Of a DNA stretch of 64,000 nucleotides, positions 8,339 to 18,234 are shown piece after piece. Numbering within the stretch: the first letter of the stretch is position 1; the number at the start of each line of letters is the position of its first letter. The notes under the pieces are model-generated. The model was given only the letters and a program-made list of their open reading frames with translations. It was not told where the DNA came from and searched no databases. The translations under genes were made by a program, and so were the position numbers. Origin of the DNA: Candidatus Paceibacterota bacterium (GTDB lineage: Bacteria; Verrucomicrobiota; Verrucomicrobiia; Limisphaerales; UBA8199); NCBI GenBank assembly GCA_035452965.1, contig DAOTCE010000001.1:310001-374000 (forward strand), written 5' to 3'.

Positions 8339-10546
8339 CTACGGCAGCATCAGGACGCGGTAGAAACGCTGCGGGGCAGAGCCGGGGACGTCGGTGGCGG
8401 TGGCGAGTGAGTCGGCGGCGGTGATGTCGGGCGCCAGGTCGTTCCAGGCGGCGGCCAACGTCGGCTTATACTGGACGCGGTAGGTGCGGCCGGGCAGCGC
8501 GCTCCAGGCAAGGTGGACAACGCCATTCAAGCATTGCGGCGGTTCCAGGACCGGCGCCGGGGCGTAGAACAGCGAGAAATCACCGGGCGACACGGCGAAG
8601 AAGATATTACCGTCAGCCTGGACTTTGATGCGGGCGGCCGAGGCGGTGAGCGGAGGCAGAGCCACCGTGCAGGCGCCGGCGTTGGGGACATTGCTGGCAA
8701 GTGCGATCGGAAAGGTCAGGCCGCCGTTGGTCGAGAGCAGGATGCTGACCGTGGCCGTCTGGATAGAGGCGTTGGTGGTGTTGGCGACATCCCAGGTGAC
8801 AGTCTGCGTCCCGGACCATGTCGCCGCCGCGGCTGGAGCGGTCACCACAAACGGGCCGGCATCGGCGGCGACGGTCACCTGCGTATCGGCGGCAGCCACG
8901 CCGCTGCCGTCCGGCCGATTATCCCGCGCGGTGACGCGGAAATTGAGCGTGCGGCTGGTCGTGGGCAGCATTTCACCGGGCGTGCTCGCGCAGCGGAGAA
9001 TATCGGACCACTGGGGGAAGGTGCGCGCCGGGTCCGTGGTCGGATCGAACGAACGGAACAGCGGGCTGAAACCATTGTCCGGTGCCTGCAACGTGACGGC
9101 GGGACCGAGGTCGCGTTCCTCCCAGCAATAGGCCAGCGGATCGCCGTCGGGGTCGCTGCCTGTGGCCGTGAGGGTGAAAGGCGTGCCCAGCGGGATGGTG
9201 TAACCGGGTCCGGCATCCACCGTTGGAGCGTTATTGCCGGTTGCCCCAGGGGAAACCGTGCCGCTGCCCGCGCCAACAGCCGTGTAGGCCAGGATCTGTT
9301 CCAGGCTGGCCGAGTGAAAGTAAGGAGAGCTGTGCGCTTGCAGATTATCGGAGCCGCAAATGCCGGCGTAGGACATGATTGTGGAGCCGCTGCCGGGTTC
9401 ATAAGCGGTGGCGGCGTTGCGCTCGCCGTAGCCACAATAGCCGATGCTGCTGTTGAAGGTGTGCGACGCCCCGAATTGGTGGCCTATCTCGTGGGCCACG
9501 TAGTCAATGTAGAAGCTGTCCCCGACCGGCGGATACGTTCCGGTCTCTCCGCGGGCCTTGCGCCCGGTAACGCCGACCACTCCCATGCTGGCCAGCCCGC
9601 TGCCGCCGGTGCTGAAGACGTGCCCGATGTCATAGTTGGCATCGCCAATGACCGCATCCAGATTCGCCTGGTTCTGCAACAGCAGCGCGTAGGGATCGCT
9701 GTCGCTGTAAGGTTGTTTGGCGGGGTTCGTATAGACGATCCGATCGTTCTTGGCCACCAGCACCAGCCTGATGCCCGCCTCCGTTTCATACACGCCCGTC
9801 ACGCGGTTAATGGCCGTGACGATGGCCGCCAGGCCGGCGGAGACCGTGCCGCCGAAGAACTGGGTGTATTCCGCGGTAGCCGCGCACGCCAGCCGGTAAG
9901 TGCGGAGCGTGCCGCCGGAAAGCAACAGGTTGGCCGATGAGCCGGAGGTCGCCGCCGCCGCCACATTGCCGGCGCCGAGACATTGGAAATTCCGGGCGGC
10001 CGCGCGATAATCACGGCGGTAGTAAGCGGCGTGAAGATTGGTGTTTCCGCGGAGCTGCGGCTCGATATACACCGCGCCTTGCGGGGAAAGGACCTGGGCA
10101 TGGAAGCCGGCGGGGGTGATATCGAATCGGACCAGGGCGCTCGGATCATCCAGGCCCTGCCCGAGATAGGTCCTGATTTCCGGGAACCGGGCGGCCAGGT
10201 CGGGTTCCATGACCGGGGACTCGACAAAGCGGAATCGCGCCTGTGTACCATCCGGCATGGGCAGGTCAATGACCGCGTCCGAAGCCGCCAGGGACTGCGC
10301 GGCTTCCTGGGGGGCGCTGTTGAGTAACGGGCGGAGCTGTGAATGCTGGAGGTTGACCGCGCGGAACACGTCCGGCTGGACCCAGGCTTCGGAGGCTGCG
10401 GACTTCTGCGGGGTTGGCTCGGTGTCCTGCCACAGAGCGCCTTGCGGGGCGGCTTGGGCGCGCGCGAGGCAGACAAACGGCAGTGCCCAGACAATGAGGA
10501 TCAGCAGAGTCGGAAGGCTTAAGCGATGCTCGTAATTTCTGTTCAA
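8339..10546 (-). CDS. Secreted reprolysin-like (M12B-type metzincin) metalloprotease
   Basis: About 735 residues from TTG at 10546, which gives a clean signal peptide (LPTLLILIVWALPFVCLARAQA); an ATG at 10675 is in frame but would place 43 unlikely residues before it. Order of parts: signal peptide; propeptide-like region to about 200; metzincin domain about 210-430 with the zinc site HEIGHQFGASH and a downstream Met-turn candidate STIMSYAGICG; a PKD/Ig-like region (DAGPGYTIPLGTPFTLTA, SDPDGDPL); a further Ig-like region with STNGG; and the 50-residue C-terminal module ending QRFYRVLMLP. Likely digests extracellular protein. The substrate is unknown. Confidence 0.88.
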   Translation of the reverse strand: MNRNYEHRLSLPTLLILIVWALPFVCLARAQAAPQGALWQDTEPTPQKSAASEAWVQPDVFRAVNLQHSQLRPLLNSAPQEAAQSLAASDAVIDLPMPDGTQARFRFVESPVMEPDLAARFPEIRTYLGQGLDDPSALVRFDITPAGFHAQVLSPQGAVYIEPQLRGNTNLHAAYYRRDYRAAARNFQCLGAGNVAAAATSGSSANLLLSGGTLRTYRLACAATAEYTQFFGGTVSAGLAAIVTAINRVTGVYETEAGIRLVLVAKNDRIVYTNPAKQPYSDSDPYALLLQNQANLDAVIGDANYDIGHVFSTGGSGLASMGVVGVTGRKARGETGTYPPVGDSFYIDYVAHEIGHQFGASHTFNSSIGYCGYGERNAATAYEPGSGSTIMSYAGICGSDNLQAHSSPYFHSASLEQILAYTAVGAGSGTVSPGATGNNAPTVDAGPGYTIPLGTPFTLTATGSDPDGDPLAYCWEERDLGPAVTLQAPDNGFSPLFRSFDPTTDPARTFPQWSDILRCASTPGEMLPTTSRTLNFRVTARDNRPDGSGVAAADTQVTVAADAGPFVVTAPAAAATWSGTQTVTWDVANTTNASIQTATVSILLSTNGGLTFPIALASNVPNAGACTVALPPLTASAARIKVQADGNIFFAVSPGDFSLFYAPAPVLEPPQCLNGVVHLAWSALPGRTYRVQYKPTLAAAWNDLAPDITAADSLATATDVPGSAPQRFYRVLMLP

Positions 10547-10800
10547 TCCAAATCCGGCGCAGGCCGTCTCTGGACCAACAGGGGGGTGGCACGGTGTCCG
10601 GGGCGCGCTACCAAACCCAACAGAGCGACGTTTTTGTTCACCCCGATAATGTCCTGGAAGCCCCGCCAAACTCAAAAAGAACGAATACGGACCAGGGTTC
10701 CCGCGGCAGCACGGAGGGCCGACCGGGGATTCCCCGGGGCAACGCGGTTTATGGGGAGCAACCCGCGCCCATCTTTCGTCTAAGAAAGAGAGCCGCCCGG

Positions 10801-10819
10801 TGTCTTACTGGGTAAGACA
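10801..10819. promoter_or_regulatory. Inverted repeat upstream of the ECF sigma operon
   Basis: Perfect 8-bp arms TGTCTTAC and GTAAGACA flank TGG, ending 71 bp before the start codon of the sigma-factor gene. The size and symmetry suit a dimeric regulator or a short hairpin. It is the only notable structure in the 344-bp gap between the divergent metalloprotease and sigma genes (10547-10890); no gene is seen there. No convincing -35/-10 pair was assigned. Confidence 0.45.
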
Positions 10820-10890
10820 ATATGTCCTCTTGCCAACAGAGCGCCCGGACGGTTGTATGAACTGAGCCAAAGCGAGAGCATTCGCCAAGC

Positions 10891-11448
10891 ATGGCGCTAA
10901 TGTCACCAGACCAAGCCAGCGCTGAGCCGCCCGGGTCGGGAACGATCACGGAGCTGTTTGGGGCTCTCGAATCGCCTCTGCTGAGCTATGCGCTGCGCCT
11001 GGCTGGAGACGCCGGTGTGGCCGAGGACATCGTCCAGGAAGCATTCATGCGATTGCATGCACAGTTTGACGAGGTGCGCGAGCCGCGGCGGTGGCTCTAT
11101 CGCACTGTGCATAACCTGGCCCTGAACCACCGGCGCCAGGCCTCCAGGATCGTGCCGCTCAACGCGCGGAGCGAGGACGGCTCCCCGGCGGCCGACGACA
11201 CCTCGGATCCCCAGCCGCTGCCCGATGAGCAAATCGCCCGCTGGGAGGGCATCGGCCTGGTCCGTCTCAGCCTGGAAACCCTCGACGACCGCAGCCGCGA
11301 ACTCGTCCGGCTCAAGTTCAACGAGGAGCTGTCCTACAAGGAAATCAGCGCGCGCACCGGCCTCAACATCGGCCACGTCGGCTACCTGCTGCACCACGCC
11401 CTGAAATCCATTGCCGATGAACTGGCCAGAAACGGAGTAGTGCCATGA
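10891..11448 (+). CDS. ECF-type RNA polymerase sigma factor
   Basis: A 185-residue sigma-70 family protein with only regions 2 and 4. Region 2: LLSYALRLAGDAGVAEDIVQEAFMR (the VAEDIVQEAF helix) then RRWLYRTVHNLALNHRR. Region 4: LETLDDRSRELVRLKFNEELSYKEISARTG, an HTH that recognises the -35 element. Length and two-domain layout are those of extracytoplasmic-function sigma factors. The stop codon overlaps the start of the VWA protein by 4 bp (ATGA), so the partner is probably its regulator. It heads a 15-kb six-gene operon and is likely autoregulated, as is common for ECF factors; that is inference. An alternative start is ATG at 10900. Confidence 0.93.
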   Translation: MALMSPDQASAEPPGSGTITELFGALESPLLSYALRLAGDAGVAEDIVQEAFMRLHAQFDEVREPRRWLYRTVHNLALNHRRQASRIVPLNARSEDGSPAADDTSDPQPLPDEQIARWEGIGLVRLSLETLDDRSRELVRLKFNEELSYKEISARTGLNIGHVGYLLHHALKSIADELARNGVVP

Positions 11449-14400
11449 ACACAGAATTTCCCGCCGACCCGCGCTCCGCGCTCGAGGCCAACCTGACCGC
11501 GCTGTTGCTGGGCGAACTGCCGCATGAACAGGCCGCCGCCCTGCACCAGAAACTGGCGCAGGATGCCGAGTTGGCGAAACTCTACGAACGGCTCAAGCAG
11601 ACCGTCAACCTCGTGCGGGAAACCGTCGCCAGCCCGGCGCCCAAAACCGCCGAGCCGCTGCTGCCGCTCCGGCTCGAAGAGCAACGGCGGCAGAAGCTGC
11701 TGGCGCATTTCCAGACGGTCGTGCCCAGGGAGTTCGCTCAGCCGCGGCGACGCTGGGTGCCAGCGTCCGCCACGCTGGCGGTTGCAGCTGCGGTGGTGCT
11801 AATCCTGGTTTCAGTGGCTGTGCCTTTCATGAAGGTTTCGCGTTCCTTCCAGCTAATGTCGTCCGTTGGGCAAGAAGAGACCGCCGCGCCTGTGCTCTCT
11901 CCGGCACCCAGCGCGGTGAACAGCTACGAGCTGAGCGAGGGGGAGCAGATGACAGAGCGGTATCGGTCGGCAGGCGAGACTCGCGGGCTGGCGAGGCTTG
12001 CGCCGCCACCGGCCTCGGCGCCGGAGCCGGCCAAAGGCGCGGCGATTGCGCTGCCGGAGGTGGCGACAGCAGGGGATGCAACGTTGACGCTTAACCACAG
12101 CTTGCAGGCTGAGTCCAAGCCGGAGGCAAACACGAGGGGTTTCTACAGCGAGTCGTTGGGGCGGCCGGCCGGGACGCATGGCGGCAGCGGCGGCGCGTAT
12201 GGCGCCTTTGCAGGGGCGGCCAGGGGCGGCGCCGCGCTGGCGGAGGGGCGGAGGGCGGACGGCGAGATGGATGACTTCTTCAGCCGGTCGGACTTCGGGA
12301 TTGCGTCACAGGCGGCGAGGCCGGCGGATGGGATCGTGGACAGCAGGAGTCCGGGCGAGCGTCCAGCGGTCCCGGCGCTGGGGACCAGCCCAAGCTTGCT
12401 CGGTCTGGCACCCGCAGTGGCAGGCAAACCGGCGGCCCCGGCCGCGGTCCCGCAGGTTGCGGCAGCCGTCCCGGGGAGCGCTCCGGCGAACGTGCCCGCC
12501 GGCCAGTCGGAGAGCCGCCGGGTAGCGATGGGGAACGCTTCCATAGTGGCCGGCACAGAGTTGGCCAAGGGGGTCGAGGTGGCGAGGGTACCCATCCAGA
12601 CCAAGGGCGCGGAGATGGCCGCCGGGGACCTGGTGGTCGGGGGGCGGGGCCGCGTGGCCGGCTCGCCCGAAGGTCTGATCGTGAACCGCGGCGAGCCCGC
12701 ACAGGAGGGGTTTCTGAGTCTGGACGACAAGAGCAAGGATGTCCTCGACACACCCGTCGCCGCAGGCAGGTTGCAGGCGGGGGCCGATGTGAAGCCGGCG
12801 GCGTCAAGTCAGTCGGCGTCGCCGAGCGTGGGGTATGCGATGGCGGGCCGGCCGGCTTCGGAGGGGCTGCATTTCGGGCATGGGTTCGCGCGGAGCCGGT
12901 CCGCGGCGGCTGGCGAAGTCGCGGCGCGGACCGCTGAGACGTTCGATTGGGATGATACCGCCGGCGGCGCCCAGGTCCAAAAGTTTCAGTGGTATCTCAA
13001 CGGGGACACACAAGCCGGGCTGGCCAACGCGGACGGGCGGCAGGCGCCGGTGCTAGGCGATGTGCCGGCGTTGGGCCAATTGTATCGGCGGGAGGCGGAG
13101 GAAGTGGACAAGACTGCCAGGGCGAAGGTGGAGGAGAAGGTCCGCGAGGCGCAGAAGCAGGTGGAAGACCTGCGCAGGCAAGGCAGCACCGTCAATGCGG
13201 TGGCGAGCGCTTCCGGCCCGGTGCCGGCAGAGGACGCTGCCCCGGCCAGGCCGGCTGTTCCGCCGCCGGTGCCGCAGCCGGAAGTGCAGACCAGCGAGAA
13301 TGCGTTCTCCACTTTCTCACTGAATGTGAGCGATGTGTCTTACAAGCTGGCGGGGGCGAGTTTGGAGAAGGGCGTGATGCCGGAGGCGGCGTCGGTGCGG
13401 AGCGAGGAGTTCATCAACGCGTTCGACTACCGCGACCCGGAGCCGGCGGCGGGTGTGCCGGTGGCGTTTGCGTGGGAGCGGGCGCAATATCCGTTCGCGC
13501 ACAACCGCGACCTGCTCCGCTTCTCGATCAAGACCGCCGCGCTGGGCCGCCAGCCCGGCCGGCCGCTGAACCTCGTGCTCTTGCTCGACAATTCCGGTTC
13601 GATGGAGCGCGCCGACCGCGTGCGAACCATTCGCGAGGCGCTGCGCGTGCTGGCCGGCCAGCTGCAGCCGCAGGACAAGCTTAGCGTCGTGAGCTTCTCC
13701 CGGACGGCTCATTTGTGGGTGGACGGTGTGCCCGGCAACCAGGCGGCCAAAGCGGCGGAAGAGGTCGGGCGCCTTACACCGCAAGGCGGCACCAATCTGG
13801 AAGACGCCATGAACCTCGCCTACCAGACCGCACTGCGTCATTACCTCGCCAACGGCGTCAATCGCGTGGTGCTGCTCACCGACGGCGCCGCCAACCTCGG
13901 CAACGTGGAGCCGGAGGCGCTCAAGCAGAAGGTCGAGACCAACCGCAAGCAAGGCATCGCGCTCGACTGCTTCGGCATCGGCTGGGAAGGCTACAACGAT
14001 GATTTGCTGGAGGTGCTTTCGCGGAACGGCGACGGGCGGTATGGGTTCGTCAACTCGCCCGAGGAAGCGGCGACGGAGTTTGCCGGCCAGCTCGCCGGGG
14101 CGCTGCGCGTGGCGGCCTCCGACGTGAAGGTGCAGGTCGAGTTCAACCCGGCCCGCGTGACGGCCTACCGCCAGATCGGCTACGCCAAGCACCAGCTCAC
14201 CAAAGAGCAGTTCCGCGACAATACCGTGGACGCCGCCGAGATCGGCGCCGCCGAATCCGGCAACGCGCTTTACGTGGTCGCCGTGAACCCGGGCGGCGAG
14301 GGCCCGCTCGCCACCGTGCGCGTCCGCTACAAGGTCCCCGGCACAAGCGATTACCGCGAGCAGGAGTGGCCTGTTCCCTACACCGGCAACGCGGTGGCCC

Positions 14401-14606
14401 TGGAGCAGGCGAGCCCGGCGCTGCGGCTGGCGGCCACGGCGAGCGCATTCTCGGAGTGGCTGGCGTCCAGCCCCTATGCGGCGGAGGTGACAGCGGACCG
14501 GTTGCTGGGCTGCCTGAGCGGCGTGCCGGAGGTCTATGGAGCCGACGGGCGGCCGAAGCGGCTGGAGTGGATGATCCGGCAGGCCAGAAGCATCGCTGGG
14601 AAGTAA
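11445..14606 (+). CDS. Membrane-anchored VWA-domain protein with anti-sigma-like N-terminus (YfbK-like)
   Basis: A 1053-residue protein. Residues 1-65 are helical and resemble the cytoplasmic part of anti-sigma factors (LTALLLGELPHEQAAALHQKL). One transmembrane helix follows at about 104-125 (ASATLAVAAAVVLILVSVAV). Residues 130-620 are Ala/Gly/Pro-rich and poorly ordered. The C-terminal part matches YfbK proteins: an N-terminal flanking domain (ENAFSTFSLNVSDVSY) near 620, then a VWA domain with intact MIDAS residues DNSGS (about 714-718), T in QGGTNLEDAMN and D in LLTDGAANLG. Translational overlap with the sigma gene supports a sigma/anti-sigma pair, with the VWA part sensing something outside the cytoplasm (inference). 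Confidence 0.85.
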   Translation: MNTEFPADPRSALEANLTALLLGELPHEQAAALHQKLAQDAELAKLYERLKQTVNLVRETVASPAPKTAEPLLPLRLEEQRRQKLLAHFQTVVPREFAQPRRRWVPASATLAVAAAVVLILVSVAVPFMKVSRSFQLMSSVGQEETAAPVLSPAPSAVNSYELSEGEQMTERYRSAGETRGLARLAPPPASAPEPAKGAAIALPEVATAGDATLTLNHSLQAESKPEANTRGFYSESLGRPAGTHGGSGGAYGAFAGAARGGAALAEGRRADGEMDDFFSRSDFGIASQAARPADGIVDSRSPGERPAVPALGTSPSLLGLAPAVAGKPAAPAAVPQVAAAVPGSAPANVPAGQSESRRVAMGNASIVAGTELAKGVEVARVPIQTKGAEMAAGDLVVGGRGRVAGSPEGLIVNRGEPAQEGFLSLDDKSKDVLDTPVAAGRLQAGADVKPAASSQSASPSVGYAMAGRPASEGLHFGHGFARSRSAAAGEVAARTAETFDWDDTAGGAQVQKFQWYLNGDTQAGLANADGRQAPVLGDVPALGQLYRREAEEVDKTARAKVEEKVREAQKQVEDLRRQGSTVNAVASASGPVPAEDAAPARPAVPPPVPQPEVQTSENAFSTFSLNVSDVSYKLAGASLEKGVMPEAASVRSEEFINAFDYRDPEPAAGVPVAFAWERAQYPFAHNRDLLRFSIKTAALGRQPGRPLNLVLLLDNSGSMERADRVRTIREALRVLAGQLQPQDKLSVVSFSRTAHLWVDGVPGNQAAKAAEEVGRLTPQGGTNLEDAMNLAYQTALRHYLANGVNRVVLLTDGAANLGNVEPEALKQKVETNRKQGIALDCFGIGWEGYNDDLLEVLSRNGDGRYGFVNSPEEAATEFAGQLAGALRVAASDVKVQVEFNPARVTAYRQIGYAKHQLTKEQFRDNTVDAAEIGAAESGNALYVVAVNPGGEGPLATVRVRYKVPGTSDYREQEWPVPYTGNAVALEQASPALRLAATASAFSEWLASSPYAAEVTADRLLGCLSGVPEVYGADGRPKRLEWMIRQARSIAGK

Positions 14607-14631
14607 CGGAAGATAGCGAATCTGCGCCCTT

Positions 14632-16740
14632 ATGAAGACACCCATGCTCCTGATTGCCCTTGGTGCGGTTGTGTTGCTTTCACCCGCTCGGGCTGCCGGC
14701 CAAGCCCGTGGGCAGGAAGTCATCCGCAAGTTCATCGAGGCGAATCGCTACTGGCTGGTGGGGCCGCCGCCGACGGTGCGCCAATACAGCTACACATTGA
14801 ACCGGCTCGGGAAGAAGCAGGAGTTCGCGGTGTCCGACCCGATGAAGGCGCCGCGCGCGCGGCGGCAGGGGGTGACGTATTCCACGATGCTGCACCAGAT
14901 CGCGGCGAAACCGGCGAGCGCGACGGTGCGCACGCTGACGGAGGAAGGCGGGCGCATCCGGCTGACGCTGGCGTTTGACCCGCCGGTGCGCGGCGCGTGC
15001 GGGAACGGCGTGGAGAACAGTTGGAATGGCTATTTCAACCTGGGCGGGGACGCGGGGTATCTCATCCTCGACGCCGTGCGCCTGGTGCCGCTGGAGGCCG
15101 GGATGGGCGCGCTGACGGAGACGTTCGCGGAGTTCGCCGAAGTGGAGGCGGGGTGTTACGTGCCGCTGGCGGTCACCGTGCAGAAGGAGGACATGCGGTT
15201 TGACTGGCGCTTCCGGCTCTACGAGCCGGGCCTGTGGTTGCTGGACGACAGTCGCTATGGCGAGCGACGCATCGCCTGGGTCGAGGAGGTGAAGGTAAAC
15301 AAGGAGACCCCCGTCCTGCGCCGGGCGGTGGAAGCCTCGGTCGCCCGCGAGCAGGCGCAAGCGGTCGGAACGACCGCGCTCCAAACCTTTCTAAAGGCGA
15401 ACTGGCAGTGGCTGTTGCCGTCGCTGGAGGCGCGGCGCGGCCTGGTCTACGAGTATCGGCAGGAGACGCCCTACCTGGAGCGGGTGATGTTTGGCCCGGA
15501 CGGGAGCGTGATGGCGCGGTTGGAGGCCACGAAGGACAGCCCGGACCGGCCGACGCGGCAGCGGCTGTGGCTGGCGGATCGTCGTTCCCACAGCGGGGAC
15601 GCGAGCGATCAATTCGTTCGGCTGGAGGGCGCCGGCAACGCGACGGCGAGCCCGGAGGCGTGGCTGCAGCGGGACCGCCTCGTGCAACACCTGGCAATGG
15701 GGCTGGCGCTCGATTGCGCGCTGACACGGCTGGCCCGCGAGCCGGACGCCTTTTGGGCGGAGGTGCAGCCCGCGTCGAAGGCGGCAGACCGTTACCTGCT
15801 GGTGCTGCGGTCGCGGAAGGATGCGCGGCTGTTCACGGGCACGATGCTGACGTTCAGCTCGTGGGCGTTCATGCACGACGTGGACTATGACCGCAGCGAG
15901 ATTCTTTGCGATGCCGCTACCCATCGGCCGCTGGAGGAGAAGGACTACGCGGGGAAGTCGGAGCTGAAGGGCGAATACCGGTTCGAGGACTGGCTTGCCG
16001 AAGCGGCTGGGGCTGTGCCGGGACGAATCCGCGCGGTGGTGCCGTACTCGAAGGATAGCAAGGATCAATCGCTGGAGATGGATGCGCGGTTCCATTTGGC
16101 GAAGCCCGGGGTGTGGCTATTGGAGCGGGTGGAGAGCGGCTTCCGGGGAGGCGGGGGCGGCTCCACGGGCGTCGTGGCGGTGGTGTCGGCGACGGCGGAA
16201 AGCTTTCAACCGATTCGCGATCTGCGGCAGAAGGCGCAGGCTACTGAGCAGGTGTTGGCGGCTATTCGAGAGGCGCCGACTGGCCTCACGGTGCAATCGC
16301 TAAAGCCCGGGGATTGGGCGCCGTTGCCGATCCAGGCGACGTGGACCGACCAGGCGCGGGAATCCGCCCGGTTCGATCGGGAGGGCGAACGGAAACCCGC
16401 GAGCGAGCCGCCGCTGATAGGTCTCCACCGGGCGAGGATTGTGGAGCGCGACAGCGGTGCTGCACAGATCCAACTTGAGGGGCTGTCCACTGCGTCATGG
16501 AAGGAGTTTCAGATGGAGTGGAAGGTGCGGTTGGAGGACGCCGAGGGCCGCGTGCTGGGCACCGGCGCCACCAACCTGGCGCTCCGCGCCGAGAGCGCGC
16601 CGGCGCCCTTCCGCATCCAGTTCGATCTGCCGCAGTCCGGCGCGGTGCCGCACCGCGTCGCCGTCAGTGCAACCGTCCTGCGCATGTCCGGGGCCTACCA
16701 CGGCCACGGCATGTGGTTCCAGTTCACCGGGAAGGAGTGA
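14632..16740 (+). CDS. Exported protein of unknown function with internal duplication
   Basis: A 702-residue protein with a signal peptide (residues 1-21, MLLIALGAVVLLSPARAAG). I do not recognise a named family. Two similar segments are visible: VIRKFIEANRYWL at about residue 30 and ALQTFLKANWQWLLP at about residue 250, each followed by a YSY/YEY strand and alternating strand-turn sequence, so the protein seems to be two copies of a ~220-residue beta-rich domain plus a C-terminal Ig-like region (about 570-700). It has no enzyme motif. Its position 25 bp after the VWA gene and 6 bp before the next gene makes it part of the ECF-sigma operon. Confidence 0.8.
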   Translation: MKTPMLLIALGAVVLLSPARAAGQARGQEVIRKFIEANRYWLVGPPPTVRQYSYTLNRLGKKQEFAVSDPMKAPRARRQGVTYSTMLHQIAAKPASATVRTLTEEGGRIRLTLAFDPPVRGACGNGVENSWNGYFNLGGDAGYLILDAVRLVPLEAGMGALTETFAEFAEVEAGCYVPLAVTVQKEDMRFDWRFRLYEPGLWLLDDSRYGERRIAWVEEVKVNKETPVLRRAVEASVAREQAQAVGTTALQTFLKANWQWLLPSLEARRGLVYEYRQETPYLERVMFGPDGSVMARLEATKDSPDRPTRQRLWLADRRSHSGDASDQFVRLEGAGNATASPEAWLQRDRLVQHLAMGLALDCALTRLAREPDAFWAEVQPASKAADRYLLVLRSRKDARLFTGTMLTFSSWAFMHDVDYDRSEILCDAATHRPLEEKDYAGKSELKGEYRFEDWLAEAAGAVPGRIRAVVPYSKDSKDQSLEMDARFHLAKPGVWLLERVESGFRGGGGGSTGVVAVVSATAESFQPIRDLRQKAQATEQVLAAIREAPTGLTVQSLKPGDWAPLPIQATWTDQARESARFDREGERKPASEPPLIGLHRARIVERDSGAAQIQLEGLSTASWKEFQMEWKVRLEDAEGRVLGTGATNLALRAESAPAPFRIQFDLPQSGAVPHRVAVSATVLRMSGAYHGHGMWFQFTGKE

Positions 16741-16746
16741 GTCAAA

Positions 16747-18234
16747 ATGAAATCAACTACTACCGTAATCTCCATCTCCAGCGCCGCAGAGGAGGTTCAG
16801 GGTTTCAGGGCGCGGGTCGGGCCCGCGAGGACGCTTGCCCTCGCGGGGTGGGTGCTGGCCGGCCTGATCTGGCTGGCTTGCTTCCCGGCTTCGGCGCTGA
16901 TCATGACCGGCAGCGGCAACAAAGAGGTCCACGACCGGGGTTGGCCGGAGGGGGCGCTGGCCGTTGCCAACCTTGAATCGCGGGTTGGCTGGTGGGAAGG
17001 CCCGCCGTTCGGGGGAGGCGATTGGCACTTCCTATATCAGGGTGACACAGCCGCTTTCCAGGAGGCGCTGGCCGCGTTCGCCGCCATTCGCGCGCCGGCG
17101 CTGGAGCTCGTCGTTCACGACGGCCCCCACGAGGACGGCGTCCTCAAGAAGCCAGCCGACTGGACGTTTAATGTGTGGGTGCCGGCGAACTGGCATCGCC
17201 TGTTCAACAACCCCAGGAGCGTGGACGCGGCGGACCAGCCCCAGTTCCGCCGGCTGGTGGACCCGCCCCGGCTGGACGTCTATGTCGGCGGCGGGGGCGT
17301 GGATTGGGCGAAGGTCAAGGTGCCCGCCGGGCTCAACGTGCGGGACGAGCGGGCTGCCGCTTCTGCCGTCAGTCCGGGCGGCGGCGCGGTCCTGCGCGCC
17401 GACGTTTACGACATGGCCACGGGCAAGCCGGTGGCGGGCGCGCGGGTGGTTGTGGCCGTCATCTATGACACCATGTACGGGCGGCCGGCGGTTCCCGAGA
17501 AGGTCGCCGAGGCAACGAGCGACGCCACGGGCCGCGTGGAAATCACCCGGTTGCCCGCCGGGAACTATCGCCTCACGTTCGGCGCCGATGGATACGCGGC
17601 CCGCATGCTGCGTCGCGAGCACCTCGGCGAGCGCACCTGCAAGCAACTCACCGTCGAGCTGGCCAGGGCCGCAGTCCTCGAGGGCCGGGTGACCGACACG
17701 GAGGATAAGCCGCTCAAGGACGTCCGGGTGGCCCCCGCCAATGTCATGGCCCTGAACGGCCTCGGCTACAAGGGGCCGGATGAACCGGGAGTCACGACCG
17801 ACGCGGACGGGCGCTTTGCGCTGACCGGGTTGCCGACGGGCTACGTTCAACTGCGCGCCGCGGCGGACGGTTATCACTTCAGCGACCTGTTCACCATCCA
17901 CGATGTGCCGGGCGCGGAGGTTCAGGTGCGTCTGAGCCGCGCGGGGGCGATCCGCATCAGCGTGACGGGCAAGGAAGGCCGCGCCCTGTCGCGCTACGAG
18001 GGCAATGAGATATTGGTTGAAGTGGAGCCCAAAGGCGGCTCGAAGATCGGCCTGTGGAGCGGCAGCGCCAAGGTGAAGGACGACGGCACCTTCGAGTTCA
18101 ACCATGTGCCGCCGGGCGAATATCGCATCAGGAGCCACCCCAACCCGTGCAATTCGGACCGGCAATACGCTCCGGAGCAGATCGTCACTGTGGCTCCCGG
18201 CGCTCCTGCAGAAGTGAAGGTGATCTATGAATAA
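16747..18234 (+). CDS. Exported protein with carboxypeptidase-regulatory-like beta domains
   Basis: A 495-residue protein. A hydrophobic segment at about 28-52 (LALAGWVLAGLIWLACFPASA) is a late signal peptide or anchor. Residues about 66-135 form a module (GWPEGALAVANLE ... FHFLYQGD-type core ... ELVVHDGP) that recurs in the next gene. Residues 215-490 hold three carboxypeptidase-regulatory-like/CNA-B-type folds, each with the signature V-D--TGKPVAGARV or LEGRVTDTEDKPLKDVRV ... DA-GR-EI--LPAGNYRL. Such domains are structural or adhesive. The gene overlaps the next one by 8 bp. Function within the operon is unknown. Confidence 0.82.
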   Translation: MKSTTTVISISSAAEEVQGFRARVGPARTLALAGWVLAGLIWLACFPASALIMTGSGNKEVHDRGWPEGALAVANLESRVGWWEGPPFGGGDWHFLYQGDTAAFQEALAAFAAIRAPALELVVHDGPHEDGVLKKPADWTFNVWVPANWHRLFNNPRSVDAADQPQFRRLVDPPRLDVYVGGGGVDWAKVKVPAGLNVRDERAAASAVSPGGGAVLRADVYDMATGKPVAGARVVVAVIYDTMYGRPAVPEKVAEATSDATGRVEITRLPAGNYRLTFGADGYAARMLRREHLGERTCKQLTVELARAAVLEGRVTDTEDKPLKDVRVAPANVMALNGLGYKGPDEPGVTTDADGRFALTGLPTGYVQLRAAADGYHFSDLFTIHDVPGAEVQVRLSRAGAIRISVTGKEGRALSRYEGNEILVEVEPKGGSKIGLWSGSAKVKDDGTFEFNHVPPGEYRIRSHPNPCNSDRQYAPEQIVTVAPGAPAEVKVIYE

